DNA from: Duganella sp. CF517
GTDB lineage: Bacteria > Pseudomonadota > Gammaproteobacteria > Burkholderiales > Burkholderiaceae_D
Assembly: GCF_900110275.1 (NCBI RefSeq)
Contig: NZ_FODC01000005.1
Coordinates: 434,001 to 498,000 of the forward strand
DNA: 64,000 bases
Direction: 5' to 3'
Positions 54,095 through 63,126 of the stretch are shown here, one piece after another. Below the pieces are notes generated by a model. The model made no database searches. It had not been told where the DNA came from and saw only the letters and a list, made by a program, of their open reading frames with translations. The translations under genes and the position numbers were made by a program. Numbering within the stretch: the stretch's first letter is position 1; every line of letters begins with the position of its first letter.

Positions 54095-56122
54095 ATGACA
54101 ACCCCGCATTCCCAGCCGCTTGCAGCCCGCCGACCCAGCGCGAACTCGACGCTGCGCTGGGTTTTGCCGATCGTGCTGGTGTTGTTTTTTCTAGCAATTT
54201 TAATTTGGCTGCCGTGGCAGGCGCGCCAAATGGAGAGCAACGAACGCCAGGAACAACTGATCGCCGACACGCTGTGGGTTGAGCAAACGATACGCTTTCA
54301 ATTGGGCAGGGACGAGGAAAGCCTGGCCGGCCTGGCGCAGGAGATCGGCCTCGGCCGTCTGACGCCGGAACAGGGCCACGACCGGCTCGGCCGCGTGCTC
54401 AAGAACGGCAAGGAGCTGCTGCGGGTGGTCTGGCTGCGGCCGGACGGCTCGCTGGTCGCCACCAGCGATCCGCAGGCCGCGCCGGTGGTGCTGACGGCCG
54501 CCTCGCGCGCGACGATGGAGCTGACCCGCAAGACCCGCAACCCGATGTACACGCAGCCCGAGGTGCAAGCCGCCAATCCCGCGGCCGCCCCGTCCGAAGT
54601 GCTGATGGATTACCACGTGCCGCTGTTCAGCGGCGCCAACTACCTGGGCGACCTGGTCGCCACCTATAAAACCAGCGCCCTGCTCGACGAAATGGTGCCG
54701 TGGTGGTTCGCGCAGGACAACCAGGTCACCCTGGTCGACCGCGACGACAAGGTGCTGGCGCGGCGCGCGGCGGCCGGTCCGGGCCACGGCGTCTACACCC
54801 ACAAGCGCGCGCTCGACCTGCCGGGCGCCTCGGTGCGGCTGGTGACGGACAGCGTCAAGAGCGCGCCCAAGCTGCTGCCCAATTTGCTGGTCGGCTCGGT
54901 CATCGTGCTCTCGCTCGGATTGTTATGGAGCCTGGTGGCGCTGTGGGGCCACATCTCGCGCCGCCTGGCCGCCGAGGGCGCGCTGCGCCAGCAGATGTCG
55001 TTCCGCACCGCGATGGAGAACTCGCTGGTGACCGGCCTGCGCGCGCGCGACCTCGAAGGCCGCATCACCTACGTCAATCCGGCCTTCTGCCAGATCGTCG
55101 GCTACCCGGCCGAGGACATCGTCGGCCGGCTGCCGCCGATGCCGTACTGGGCGCCGGAGGCCATGGAGGAATACCAGACCCGCTTCGCCTCGGTCCTGGC
55201 GGGCAAGGTCACGCCGCAGTTCGAGACCTTCTTCCAGCGTCCGGACGGCCAGCGCGTGCCGGTGCTGGTGTTCGAGGCGCCGCTGGTGGACAACCACGGC
55301 AAACAGACCGGCTGGATGGGCTCCATCCTCGACATCTCGGACCGCAAGCGCGTGGAGGAACTGAACCGCCAGCAGGAGGAAAAGCTGCAGGCCAGCGCGC
55401 GCCTGGCGACGATGGGCGAAATCGCCTCGATGCTGGCGCATGAACTGAACCAGCCGCTGGCCGCCATCTCCAGCTACACCACCGGCGCGCTCAATGTCTT
55501 GGGACGCGCGCAGGACAAGGGCGACGCGGTCGACGCCGGGCTGCTCAAACCCGCGCTGGAACAGGCCAGCGCGCAGGCGCAGCGGGCCGGCCAGATCATC
55601 CGCAGCGTGCACGAATTCGTCAAGAAGCGCGAGCCGCTGCGCCAGTCGGTCGGCATCCAGTCGCTGCTCGACGGCATCCAGGCGCTGATCGAACTGCAGG
55701 CGCGCCAAAGCTACGTTTCGTACCAGACCAACATCCCCCCGGACCTGCCGGCGGTGCTGGCCGACCGCGTGATGATCGAGCAGGTGCTGCTGAACCTGAC
55801 CCGCAACGCCATCGAGGCGATGCAGCACATTCCGCCACAGCGGCGCGTGCTCAACGTGGTGGCGGAGTATGATGCGGCCAGCGCGCAGGTGAGCGTGGCG
55901 GTGATCGACCAGGGCCACGGTATTCCCGACGAGGTGGCGCAGCGCCTGTTCTCGCCTTTCTTCTCGACCAAGGCCGAGGGCATGGGCATGGGATTGAACA
56001 TCTGCCGGACTGCGATAGAATTCCACGGCGGCTCGCTCGCCTACAGCCCCAATCCGCAAGGCGGAACCATATTTACGTTCGTGCTGCCGGCGGTGACGGT
56101 GGCGACGGAACAGGAGAACTGA
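54095..56122 (+). CDS. dctS: DctS-type sensor histidine kinase
   Basis: A 675-residue kinase. Two membrane helices (about 22-40 and 265-285) bracket a periplasmic double-PAS-like sensor domain, followed by a PAS domain (about 305-430), a short coiled coil, an H-box (MLAHELNQPLAAI near 447) and ATPase boxes N (LNLTRNAIEAM), G1 (DQGHGIP) and G2 (GMGMGLNICRT). It is paired with the FixJ-type regulator three bases downstream and is divergent from dctP. This matches Rhodobacter DctS/DctR, which sense C4-dicarboxylates and switch on the TRAP system. The ATG at 54095 has only a weak ribosome site. Confidence 0.9.
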   Translation: MTTPHSQPLAARRPSANSTLRWVLPIVLVLFFLAILIWLPWQARQMESNERQEQLIADTLWVEQTIRFQLGRDEESLAGLAQEIGLGRLTPEQGHDRLGRVLKNGKELLRVVWLRPDGSLVATSDPQAAPVVLTAASRATMELTRKTRNPMYTQPEVQAANPAAAPSEVLMDYHVPLFSGANYLGDLVATYKTSALLDEMVPWWFAQDNQVTLVDRDDKVLARRAAAGPGHGVYTHKRALDLPGASVRLVTDSVKSAPKLLPNLLVGSVIVLSLGLLWSLVALWGHISRRLAAEGALRQQMSFRTAMENSLVTGLRARDLEGRITYVNPAFCQIVGYPAEDIVGRLPPMPYWAPEAMEEYQTRFASVLAGKVTPQFETFFQRPDGQRVPVLVFEAPLVDNHGKQTGWMGSILDISDRKRVEELNRQQEEKLQASARLATMGEIASMLAHELNQPLAAISSYTTGALNVLGRAQDKGDAVDAGLLKPALEQASAQAQRAGQIIRSVHEFVKKREPLRQSVGIQSLLDGIQALIELQARQSYVSYQTNIPPDLPAVLADRVMIEQVLLNLTRNAIEAMQHIPPQRRVLNVVAEYDAASAQVSVAVIDQGHGIPDEVAQRLFSPFFSTKAEGMGMGLNICRTAIEFHGGSLAYSPNPQGGTIFTFVLPAVTVATEQEN

Positions 56123-56125
56123 CAA

Positions 56126-56713
56126 ATGCTGCACATCGTCGATGACGAAGCGGTCGTACGCGACTCGCTGACCTGGCTGGCCACTTCGCGCGGGATAGCG
56201 TCGCGCGCCTACGAGGGCGCGCTGCAGTTCCTGCAGCAGGTGGAGCTGGGCGAATTCGACGCCGACGGCGACTGCCTGCTGCTCGACGTGCGCATGCCGG
56301 ACATGAACGGCGTGGCGGTGTTCGACCAGCTGGCCGCGCGCGGGCTGACGCAGCGCATGCCGGTGATTTTCCTGACGGGCCACGGCGACGTGCCGATGGC
56401 GGTCGATACGTTGAAGCGCGGCGCCTTCGATTTCTTCGAGAAGCCGTTCAACGACAACCAGCTGATGGACCGTGTGCAGGAAGGCCTGGCCGGCTCGCGC
56501 AAAGCCGGCGAGATGGCGGTGGTGCACGCGCGCCTGGCCACCTTGTCGATGCGCGAGCGCGAGGTGCTCGATTTGATCCTGGCCGGAAAAATGAACAAGG
56601 TGGTGGCCGACCAGCTGGGCATCAGCATGCGCACGGTCGAGGTGCACCGCGCGCATATCTTCGACAAGATGCAGGTCAAGACGGCGGTCGAGCTGGCCGG
56701 GTTGCTGAAATAA
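56126..56713 (+). CDS. dctR: DctR-type response regulator (FixJ/NarL architecture)
   Basis: A 195-residue regulator. The receiver domain has acidic DDE near residue 6, phospho-acceptor D in LLLDVRMPDMNG near 54, T in FLTGHGD near 84 and K in FFEKPF near 104. The LuxR-type helix-turn-helix follows (LSMREREVLDLILAGKMNKVVADQLGISMRTVEVHRAHIFDKM in part, 138-180). Three bases after dctS. It probably binds the palindrome between dctP and dctS. It is not an NtrC-type DctD, so no sigma-54 is needed. Confidence 0.9.
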   Translation: MLHIVDDEAVVRDSLTWLATSRGIASRAYEGALQFLQQVELGEFDADGDCLLLDVRMPDMNGVAVFDQLAARGLTQRMPVIFLTGHGDVPMAVDTLKRGAFDFFEKPFNDNQLMDRVQEGLAGSRKAGEMAVVHARLATLSMREREVLDLILAGKMNKVVADQLGISMRTVEVHRAHIFDKMQVKTAVELAGLLK

Positions 56714-56777
56714 AACAGCATCGCTGCGCTTGATTTCCATCATATCGCCTCCTACCATGGAGTGACATGATCGTCCG

Positions 56778-57062
56778 ATGATCACATGGGACGAAAACAA
56801 ACGGAAAAAAAACTTACGGAAACACGGCATCGATTTTGCCGATCTGGAAGCCGTTTTTGACTACCCAATACTGTCCGATGAGGACAGCGACGCCGGTCAA
56901 GATGAAATGCGAATAAAAAGTCTGTGCCTGTTTCGCGGTGACGTTGTCGTTATTATCTGGACACCACGTCCCGACAACGCACGCATTATTTCTTGCAGAT
57001 ACGGTGACAAACATGAAACGCAAGAGTATTTTGGAAACCTATTTCACCCAGGAACAAATTGA
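56778..57062 (+). CDS. brnT: BrnT ribonuclease toxin
   Basis: A 94-residue BrnT toxin with the family pattern: ITWDENKRKKNLRKHGIDFADLE, then VIIWTPRPDNARIISCR and YGDKHE, quoted in part. BrnT is a RelE-fold ribonuclease that stops translation and is neutralised by BrnA. Low-GC codon use contrasts with its neighbours, suggesting recent transfer. Its end overlaps brnA by 50 bases. It lies between dctR and the DUF885 gene. Confidence 0.9.
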   Translation: MITWDENKRKKNLRKHGIDFADLEAVFDYPILSDEDSDAGQDEMRIKSLCLFRGDVVVIIWTPRPDNARIISCRYGDKHETQEYFGNLFHPGTN

Positions 57063-57219
57063 CGCGGCAATCGCCAGGGCGCCCGATCGGGTTGACGATC
57101 CGGATTCGCCTTACGATCCAAATGATGAAGCAGCGGTAAAGGCCTACTGGTCTAAGGCCAAGATCACGCTGCCCGGCGAACACCCGTTTCAAAAAACGCC
57201 CAAGAAAACGGGCACCTGA
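57013..57219 (+). CDS. brnA: BrnA antitoxin
   Basis: A 68-residue BrnA antitoxin (MKRKSILETYF start and a C-terminal KAYWSKAKITLPGEHPF motif). BrnA carries a ribbon-helix-helix DNA-binding part and represses the operon together with the toxin. It starts inside brnT, the normal arrangement. The frame is open 25 codons further up, but the ATG at 57013 with AAAC spacing is the family start. It converges on the DUF885 gene with six bases between stops. Confidence 0.88.
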   Translation: MKRKSILETYFTQEQIDAAIARAPDRVDDPDSPYDPNDEAAVKAYWSKAKITLPGEHPFQKTPKKTGT

Positions 57220-57225
57220 AGCGTA

Positions 57226-58989
57226 TCACCCCTTCTGCGTGGCGATCCACTCGTCCACAACCTTCTCCAGCACCGACAGCGGCACATCGCCCGTCTGCAG
57301 CACCGTGTTGTGGAACGCCTTGATCGAGAACTTGTCACCCAGCGCCTTTTCCGCCTTCGCGCGCAGGTCGAGGATGCGGAGCATGCCGATCTTGTACGCG
57401 CACGCCTGCCCCGGCATCACCACGTAACGCTCCACCTCCGACGCCGGAATGCCGTAGTCGATGCCCTGCTGGCGCGTCCATTTCATCGCGTGCAGGCCGG
57501 TGTCGACCACCAGCCGCTTGGCGCGGAACAGCTCCGCGTCGAGCTGCCCCAGGCGTCCCACCGTATCGCCGTCATACCACTTGTTCTCAGCCGCCAGCTG
57601 CTCCGCATACAGCGCCCAGCCCTCGACATACGCCGAACCGGAACCGAACACGCGGTCGCGGCGATAGCGCGGCAGCCCGTTATTTTCCTGTTGCAGCGCG
57701 ATCTGGAAGTGATGGCCCGGCACCGCCTCGTGGTACACCAGGGTGCGCATGCCGACGATGCGGAAGTCCGGCCCCGGCATCGGCGCCCAGAACACGCCCG
57801 GCAGCGTGCCGTCCTTGGCCGGCGCGGAATAATGCGCGGCGGCCGTCTTCTCCGTGAACGCCGGTTCGCGCTTGACCACCACCGGCGCTTTCGGGGTGAC
57901 GTCGAACAAATCCTTGGCGCGCGCCTCGGCGTCGCGCATCAACGCGTCATAGCGCGCCAGCATCGCCGGACGCGGATCGGCCTCCTTGGGCTGCGAATCG
58001 GCTTCCAGCTTGACCATGCGCTCCTTGATGCCGCCATCCTTGTAACCCAGCGACACCAGCAAGCCATCCATCTCCTTCTCGATGCGCGCCACTTCCTTCA
58101 GGCCGATGTCGTGGATCTGCTGCGGCGTGTAGTCGGTGGTGGTCATGCGGCGCAGCGCCAGCGCGTAGGCCTTGTCGCCGTTCGGCAGGCGCCACAGGCC
58201 GGCGTCGGCGGTGGTGCGCGGCAGTTGTTCCTTCAGCAGCGTGCGCGTGCGTTCGAACGCCGGCAGGATGGCCTGCTTGACGGTCGCCGTGGCCTCCGCC
58301 GTGAACTTGGCCTGCTGCTCCGGCGAGACGTCCTTCAACGCCGCCATCCGCTGCGCCAGCGAGGCGACCAGCACGTTCTTGTCGGCGCCGCCGTCGAGGA
58401 AGCGGTCCAACTGCCCGATCGACGATTGCGTGATAAAGGTCGGCATCAGGAAGCCACGGCTGGCGGCGCCCTGCGCCCGCGCGATGCCGGTGTCGATCTT
58501 GCCGGCGACGGACTTCAGGCGCGCCAGATAGTTTTCGACGTCGCGCTGGTCGCGGATCGGATGCTGCTGCGACAGGAAGTTCACGATCTGCACATGCAGG
58601 CCGGTGAACTGATTGAACACGAACTGGTGGTCCTCGAACGCCACCGCGTCGACCGCGCCCTGCAGGTTCCACGCGATGGCGGCGGCGCTGGCGCGCTGCT
58701 GCGGCGTCAACGCCTTCTGATCGATCGCCTCCAACTGCTTCAGCGCGGCCTTGGCCTTGGCCACTTCGGCCTTGCGGTACTCCGGCGTGTTCGGCGTCAG
58801 CGCGCGGTCCAACTGGTCTTGCTCCTTGCCGCTGAAGTACTGCTTCTGCGTGGCCTGTTCCGGGTCGCTGCGCACCTTGGCGTCGGCGACCTTGTCGGCC
58901 CATGCGTCGAAGCTGGCCGCCTGCGCGGCGAGGGAGAAGGAGGCGCCGGCGAGCAGCGCTATGAACCTGGTTGAAGTTTGCATGGGCAT
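57226..58989 (-). CDS. DUF885 secreted peptidase-like protein
   Basis: A 587-residue protein with a signal peptide (MQTSTRFIALLAGASFSLAAQA in part) and a long DUF885 domain. It contains the metal-site motif VYHEAVPGHHFQIAL near 420 and the matching VEGWALYAEQL near 455, as in gluzincin-type metallopeptidases. Members of this family are periplasmic and thought to cleave peptides; a substrate is not established. Start uncertain between 58989 and 58983; a farther ATG at 59016 is less likely. Confidence 0.8.
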   Translation of the reverse strand: MPMQTSTRFIALLAGASFSLAAQAASFDAWADKVADAKVRSDPEQATQKQYFSGKEQDQLDRALTPNTPEYRKAEVAKAKAALKQLEAIDQKALTPQQRASAAAIAWNLQGAVDAVAFEDHQFVFNQFTGLHVQIVNFLSQQHPIRDQRDVENYLARLKSVAGKIDTGIARAQGAASRGFLMPTFITQSSIGQLDRFLDGGADKNVLVASLAQRMAALKDVSPEQQAKFTAEATATVKQAILPAFERTRTLLKEQLPRTTADAGLWRLPNGDKAYALALRRMTTTDYTPQQIHDIGLKEVARIEKEMDGLLVSLGYKDGGIKERMVKLEADSQPKEADPRPAMLARYDALMRDAEARAKDLFDVTPKAPVVVKREPAFTEKTAAAHYSAPAKDGTLPGVFWAPMPGPDFRIVGMRTLVYHEAVPGHHFQIALQQENNGLPRYRRDRVFGSGSAYVEGWALYAEQLAAENKWYDGDTVGRLGQLDAELFRAKRLVVDTGLHAMKWTRQQGIDYGIPASEVERYVVMPGQACAYKIGMLRILDLRAKAEKALGDKFSIKAFHNTVLQTGDVPLSVLEKVVDEWIATQKG

Positions 58990-59050
58990 CGGTCTTTTAA
59001 AGGAAAATAACCGCATGAGTGTAGCCCAATCGGGCCACGCAAACCAGCGC

Positions 59051-60208
59051 TCAGGCTTGGGTCGCGGCGCCTTCGGCATGGCACGCCAGCGCCCACTCGA
59101 CATGCTCGCGCACCAGCGCCGACGGGTGCTCCAGACGCGCCGTCAGCGCGGCGACGATGGCCGCGTCGCCCGCCGCGCCGGCCGCCGCCGCGTTGCCCAG
59201 GCCGACGGCCAGGTTGCGCAGCCAGCGTTCATGGCCGATGCGGCGTATCGGGCTGCCCTCCATCTTGCGGTTGAATTCCTCCTCGCTCCAGCCGAACAGC
59301 TCGACCATCGAGGCGCTCCCCAGTCCATGCCGCTCGTCGAAATCGGGCAGCACCGCGCGCTGCGCGAACTTGTTCCACGGGCAGGCGGTCTGGCAGTCGT
59401 CGCAGCCGTACACGCGGTTGCCGATCAACGGCCGCAGCTCGGTCGGAATCGCGCTTTTCAGTTCGATCGTCAGGTAGGACACGCAGCGCCGGGCGTCGAG
59501 CCGGCCCGGCCCCAGGATCGCCTGCGTCGGGCAGATGTCGATGCACGCCGAGCACTGGCCGCAATGGGCGCCGGTGGGCGGATCGACCGGCAGCGGCAAA
59601 TCGACCAGGAATTCGCCCATGAAGAACATCGAGCCGGCGGTGCGGCTCAGCAGCAAAGTATGCTTGCCGCGCCAGCCCAGCCCCGCCTTCTCGGCCAGCG
59701 GCAGCTCCATCAGCGGCGCCGAATCGGTGAACACGCGGTAGCCGAAGTCGCCGATTTCCGCCTTGACCTTGTCGGCCAGTTGCTGCAGCCGCGCGCGCAG
59801 CACCTTGTGGTAATCCCTGCCGCGCGCGTAGACCGAGATGACGGCGGCGCCGGGATCGGCCAGCCGGCGCCGTTCGCGCTCGCGCCAGTCGCCGCCTTGG
59901 TCGGCCTGCGGGCCCGCGCCCGGGACGGCCTCGGCGCCGGTTTCAGCCTCCCTCGGCAGGTAGTTCATGCGCGCGCTGATCACGCGCACCGTGCCGGGCA
60001 CCAGTTCGGCCGGGCGCGCGCGCATCATGCCGTGGGCGGCCATGTAGTCCATTTCACCATGCATGCCGGCGTCCAGCCACGCCCGCAGGCCCGCCTCGGC
60101 GTGACTGAGGTCGATGTCGGTGATGCGGATTTCGGCGAAGCCCAGTTCCACGCCCCAGCGCTTGATGCTGAGGGCGAGTTCGGCTAGATTGGATTCAGGC
60201 AAGGACAT
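59051..60208 (-). CDS. queG: Epoxyqueuosine reductase QueG
   Basis: A 385-residue QueG with the cobalamin-binding N-terminal domain and the 4Fe-4S ferredoxin motifs CGQCSACIDICPTQAI and GCDDCQTACPWNKFA in the middle. A C-terminal HEAT-like helical tail follows. It reduces epoxyqueuosine to queuosine in tRNA, the last step of that pathway. Start taken at 60208 (MSLPESN); a start seven codons upstream is also open. It is divergent from tsaE, 66 bases away. Confidence 0.93.
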   Translation of the reverse strand: MSLPESNLAELALSIKRWGVELGFAEIRITDIDLSHAEAGLRAWLDAGMHGEMDYMAAHGMMRARPAELVPGTVRVISARMNYLPREAETGAEAVPGAGPQADQGGDWRERERRRLADPGAAVISVYARGRDYHKVLRARLQQLADKVKAEIGDFGYRVFTDSAPLMELPLAEKAGLGWRGKHTLLLSRTAGSMFFMGEFLVDLPLPVDPPTGAHCGQCSACIDICPTQAILGPGRLDARRCVSYLTIELKSAIPTELRPLIGNRVYGCDDCQTACPWNKFAQRAVLPDFDERHGLGSASMVELFGWSEEEFNRKMEGSPIRRIGHERWLRNLAVGLGNAAAAGAAGDAAIVAALTARLEHPSALVREHVEWALACHAEGAATQA

Positions 60209-60274
60209 CGGTGGCTTATCGGGGTACACCCTGCAAGGACGCGGGCGGTTACAATGGCTGGCGATTCAACCAAC

Positions 60275-60775
60275 ATGACATTCTATTCGATGCAGCACTT
60301 CACAGCCCATCTCCACGACGAAGCCGCGACCGCCGCACTGGGCTCGGCCCTGGCGCGCGCGCTGGCGCCGGGCCTGACGATCTACCTGCACGGCGACCTG
60401 GGGGCCGGCAAGACCGCCCTCACCCGCGCCCTGCTGCACGCGGCGGGCCACGCCGGCACCGTCAAAAGCCCGACCTACACGTTGTCGGAACCATATCGAA
60501 TCGACCTCGGCGGCCGCGCCGTGGGCGTGATCCATTTCGACCTGTACCGCATGGGCAGCCCCGAGGAATTCCTCGACGCCGGCTTCCGTGAAGACTTCAA
60601 CGGGGACAACATCTGCATCGTCGAATGGCCTGAAAAGGCCGACCGCGTGCTGCCACCGCCCGATATCGACCTGTACCTGACCGTGGCCGGCAACGGCCGT
60701 GATGTAGAATTGCAGGCGTCCACCGCCCTGGGTAACTCATGCCTTCAAAGCCTCAAATTCGCTCCCAACATGTGA
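60275..60775 (+). CDS. tsaE: tRNA threonylcarbamoyladenosine ATPase subunit TsaE
   Basis: A 166-residue TsaE with Walker A GDLGAGKT near 39, SPTYTL near 64 (switch region) and FDLYRM near 88 (Walker B/metal). Its ATPase drives the TsaB-TsaD-TsaE cycle of t6A synthesis; TsaD is at 34649. An ATG at 60254 is also in frame. The last 37 bases overlap the start of amiC, a frequent arrangement in proteobacteria (tsaE-amiC). Confidence 0.92.
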   Translation: MTFYSMQHFTAHLHDEAATAALGSALARALAPGLTIYLHGDLGAGKTALTRALLHAAGHAGTVKSPTYTLSEPYRIDLGGRAVGVIHFDLYRMGSPEEFLDAGFREDFNGDNICIVEWPEKADRVLPPPDIDLYLTVAGNGRDVELQASTALGNSCLQSLKFAPNM

Positions 60776-62232
60776 GCGCGGAGTCCACTCCGGCCGTCTC
60801 GCGGCGCACCGTCCTGAAGGCCGGCGCCACCCTGATGCTGTCGGTGACCTCGCTCGCCGCGCCGCTGCGCGCCGACGCCGCGCAAATCCTCGCCGTGCGC
60901 GTGTGGCCGGCCGACGACTACACCCGCGTCACGCTGGAGAACGACGCGGTTTTGAAGGCCACCCACTTCATCGTCAAGGACCCGGAGCGCATGGTGGTCG
61001 ACATCGAAGGGCTGGAGCTCAATCCGACGCTCAAAAGCCTGGTCGCCAAGATCCAGTCCAACGACCCGTACATCAAGCAGGTGCGCGTGGGCCAGAACCG
61101 GCCCAACGTGGTGCGCCTGGTGTTCGACCTGAAGGAAGAGGTGCGGCCGCAGGTGTTCACCCTGCCGCCGGCCGGCAACTACAAGGACCGGCTGATCTTC
61201 GACCTGTATCCCGTCAAGGAGGCCGACCCGATCGCCGCGATGATCGAAAAGGGCAACTGGTCCAACGACGGCAAACCGCCGTCCGGATCGTCGTCGGCCG
61301 CCACCGGCAGCACGCCGAAAGGCGACATGCCGCCGCTCAAACCGGGCGAAGCGGAGATGGCCGCCAACGCGCCGACGCCAAGGGAGCAGCTCGAAGCGCT
61401 CAAGCCGGACATGAAGGCCGAGCCGCGCGCCGAACTGCGCGACCAGGTCAAAACCGCCGAGGCGCAGGCCAAGGCCGCCGACAAGGCCGATAGATCCGAC
61501 AAGGCCGACAAGAACAACGTGGTGCGGATGATCACCATCGCGCTCGATCCCGGCCACGGCGGCGAAGACCCCGGCGCCTCCGGCAAGAACGGCAGCAAGG
61601 AAAAAGACATCGTGCTCGCCATCGCCAAGCGCCTCAAGGCCAAGCTGGAGGAAGCGCCCAACATGCGCGTGATGCTCACGCGCGACGGCGACTACTTCGT
61701 CCCGCTGGGCAAACGGGTGGAAAAGGCGCGCAAGGTGCAGGCCGACCTGTTCGTGTCGATCCACGCGGACGCCTTCGTGCAGCCGTCCGCGCGCGGCTCG
61801 TCGGTGTTCGTGCTGTCGGAAAAAGGCGCCAGCTCGACCGCGGCGCGCTGGCTGGCGGACAAGGAAAACCAGGCCGACACCATCGGTGGCGTCAACGTCA
61901 AGAACCACGACCGCCAGCTGGCCAGCGTGCTGTTCGACCTGTCCACCACGGCGCAGATCAACGACAGCCTGAAGCTGGGCAAATCGGTGCTGGGCGAGAT
62001 CGGCGGCATCAACCGCCTGCACAAAGGCTCGGTCGAGCAGGCCGGCTTCGCCGTGCTCAAGGCGCCCGACATTCCGTCCATTCTGATCGAGACGGCCTTC
62101 ATCTCCAATCCGGAGGAAGAGGCCAAGCTGCTCGACGACGGCTACCAGAACCAGATGGCCAACGCCATCGTCAAAGGCATACGGCGCTATTTCGCCAAGA
62201 ATCCGCCGCTGGCCAAGAACCGGCTGACCTGA
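60739..62232 (+). CDS. amiC: N-acetylmuramoyl-L-alanine amidase AmiC, Tat-exported
   Basis: A 497-residue periplasmic amidase. It has a twin-arginine leader (SRRTVLKAG, residues 21-29), an AMIN domain (about 48-155), a charged Ala/Lys linker (about 175-260) and an Amidase_3 catalytic domain (about 268-488). The zinc ligands are in ALDPGHGGEDPG and at the ETAFISNPEEE end. It cuts the peptide stems from murein at the septum to separate daughter cells. It starts inside tsaE. Confidence 0.93.
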   Translation: MPSKPQIRSQHVSAESTPAVSRRTVLKAGATLMLSVTSLAAPLRADAAQILAVRVWPADDYTRVTLENDAVLKATHFIVKDPERMVVDIEGLELNPTLKSLVAKIQSNDPYIKQVRVGQNRPNVVRLVFDLKEEVRPQVFTLPPAGNYKDRLIFDLYPVKEADPIAAMIEKGNWSNDGKPPSGSSSAATGSTPKGDMPPLKPGEAEMAANAPTPREQLEALKPDMKAEPRAELRDQVKTAEAQAKAADKADRSDKADKNNVVRMITIALDPGHGGEDPGASGKNGSKEKDIVLAIAKRLKAKLEEAPNMRVMLTRDGDYFVPLGKRVEKARKVQADLFVSIHADAFVQPSARGSSVFVLSEKGASSTAARWLADKENQADTIGGVNVKNHDRQLASVLFDLSTTAQINDSLKLGKSVLGEIGGINRLHKGSVEQAGFAVLKAPDIPSILIETAFISNPEEEAKLLDDGYQNQMANAIVKGIRRYFAKNPPLAKNRLT

Positions 62233-62273
62233 ACCCGGCCAATCAACCAACGCATTCACTTCACGGAAGAACC

Positions 62274-63116
62274 ATGGCTGTAGTTACGATGACAGAATAC
62301 GGCGCCCTGCCGGCGGTGCAAATCACCGCCGCCGATGGCGCGCGGGCGACGGTGTCGCTGTTTGGCGCCCATCTGCTGTCCTGGAAAACCGGCGACGGCA
62401 AGGAGCGCCTGTTCGTCAGTTCGCAAACGCCGCTCGACGGCAGCAAGGCGATACGCGGCGGCGTGCCGGTCATCTTCCCGCAGTTTAATGTGCGCGGCCC
62501 CGGCCTGCGCCACGGCTTCGCCCGCGTCAGCACCTGGCGCCTGACCGACAGCGGCGGCGACGGCGGCCATTCGTTCCTGGAGTTCAGCCTCGATCAGGAC
62601 GACCTGGCAGCGGAGCACGCGCAGGCGTGGCCGCACGCCTTCGCGCTGACCTTGCGCTTCACCTTGCACGGCGACGCGCTCGACGCCGAGTTCACGGTCC
62701 GCAACAGCGGCGCGCAAGCCTTCCCGTTCGGCGTGGCGCTGCACACCTATTACGACGTCGGCCACCTGAGCGCGACCAGCATCAGCGGCCTGCAGCACCA
62801 GCAGTACACCGACCACCATCTGAACACGGCCACGCAGGAGCATCCGGCGCTGCACTTCACCGAGAAGCACGACCGGCTGTACCAATCGACGCCGTCGCTG
62901 ACCTTGAACACGGCCAACGCCACCATGAGGCTGGAGCAGCAGGGTTTCAGCGAATGGGTGGTGTGGAATCCGGGCCAGGCCGATGCGGCCGCGCTGGTCG
63001 ACCTGGCCGACGACGAGTACCTGCGCTTCGTCTGCATCGAGCCGGCGCGCGTGGACCAGCGGGCGCTGGAAGCCGGCGCCGCCTGGACCGGCAAGCACCG
63101 CATCTGCGCCGACTGA
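62274..63116 (+). CDS. D-hexose-6-phosphate mutarotase (aldose 1-epimerase family)
   Basis: A 280-residue YeaD-type epimerase with LFGAHLLSWK near 29, GVPVIFPQFN near 65 (substrate loop), HGFARVSTW near 81 and ALHTYYDVGH near 155 (catalytic His). It speeds anomer exchange of glucose-6-phosphate and related sugars in the cytoplasm. A good GGAAG ribosome site lies eight bases before the ATG. No partner genes are obvious. Confidence 0.88.
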   Translation: MAVVTMTEYGALPAVQITAADGARATVSLFGAHLLSWKTGDGKERLFVSSQTPLDGSKAIRGGVPVIFPQFNVRGPGLRHGFARVSTWRLTDSGGDGGHSFLEFSLDQDDLAAEHAQAWPHAFALTLRFTLHGDALDAEFTVRNSGAQAFPFGVALHTYYDVGHLSATSISGLQHQQYTDHHLNTATQEHPALHFTEKHDRLYQSTPSLTLNTANATMRLEQQGFSEWVVWNPGQADAAALVDLADDEYLRFVCIEPARVDQRALEAGAAWTGKHRICAD

Positions 63117-63126
63117 CCCGGCTCGC

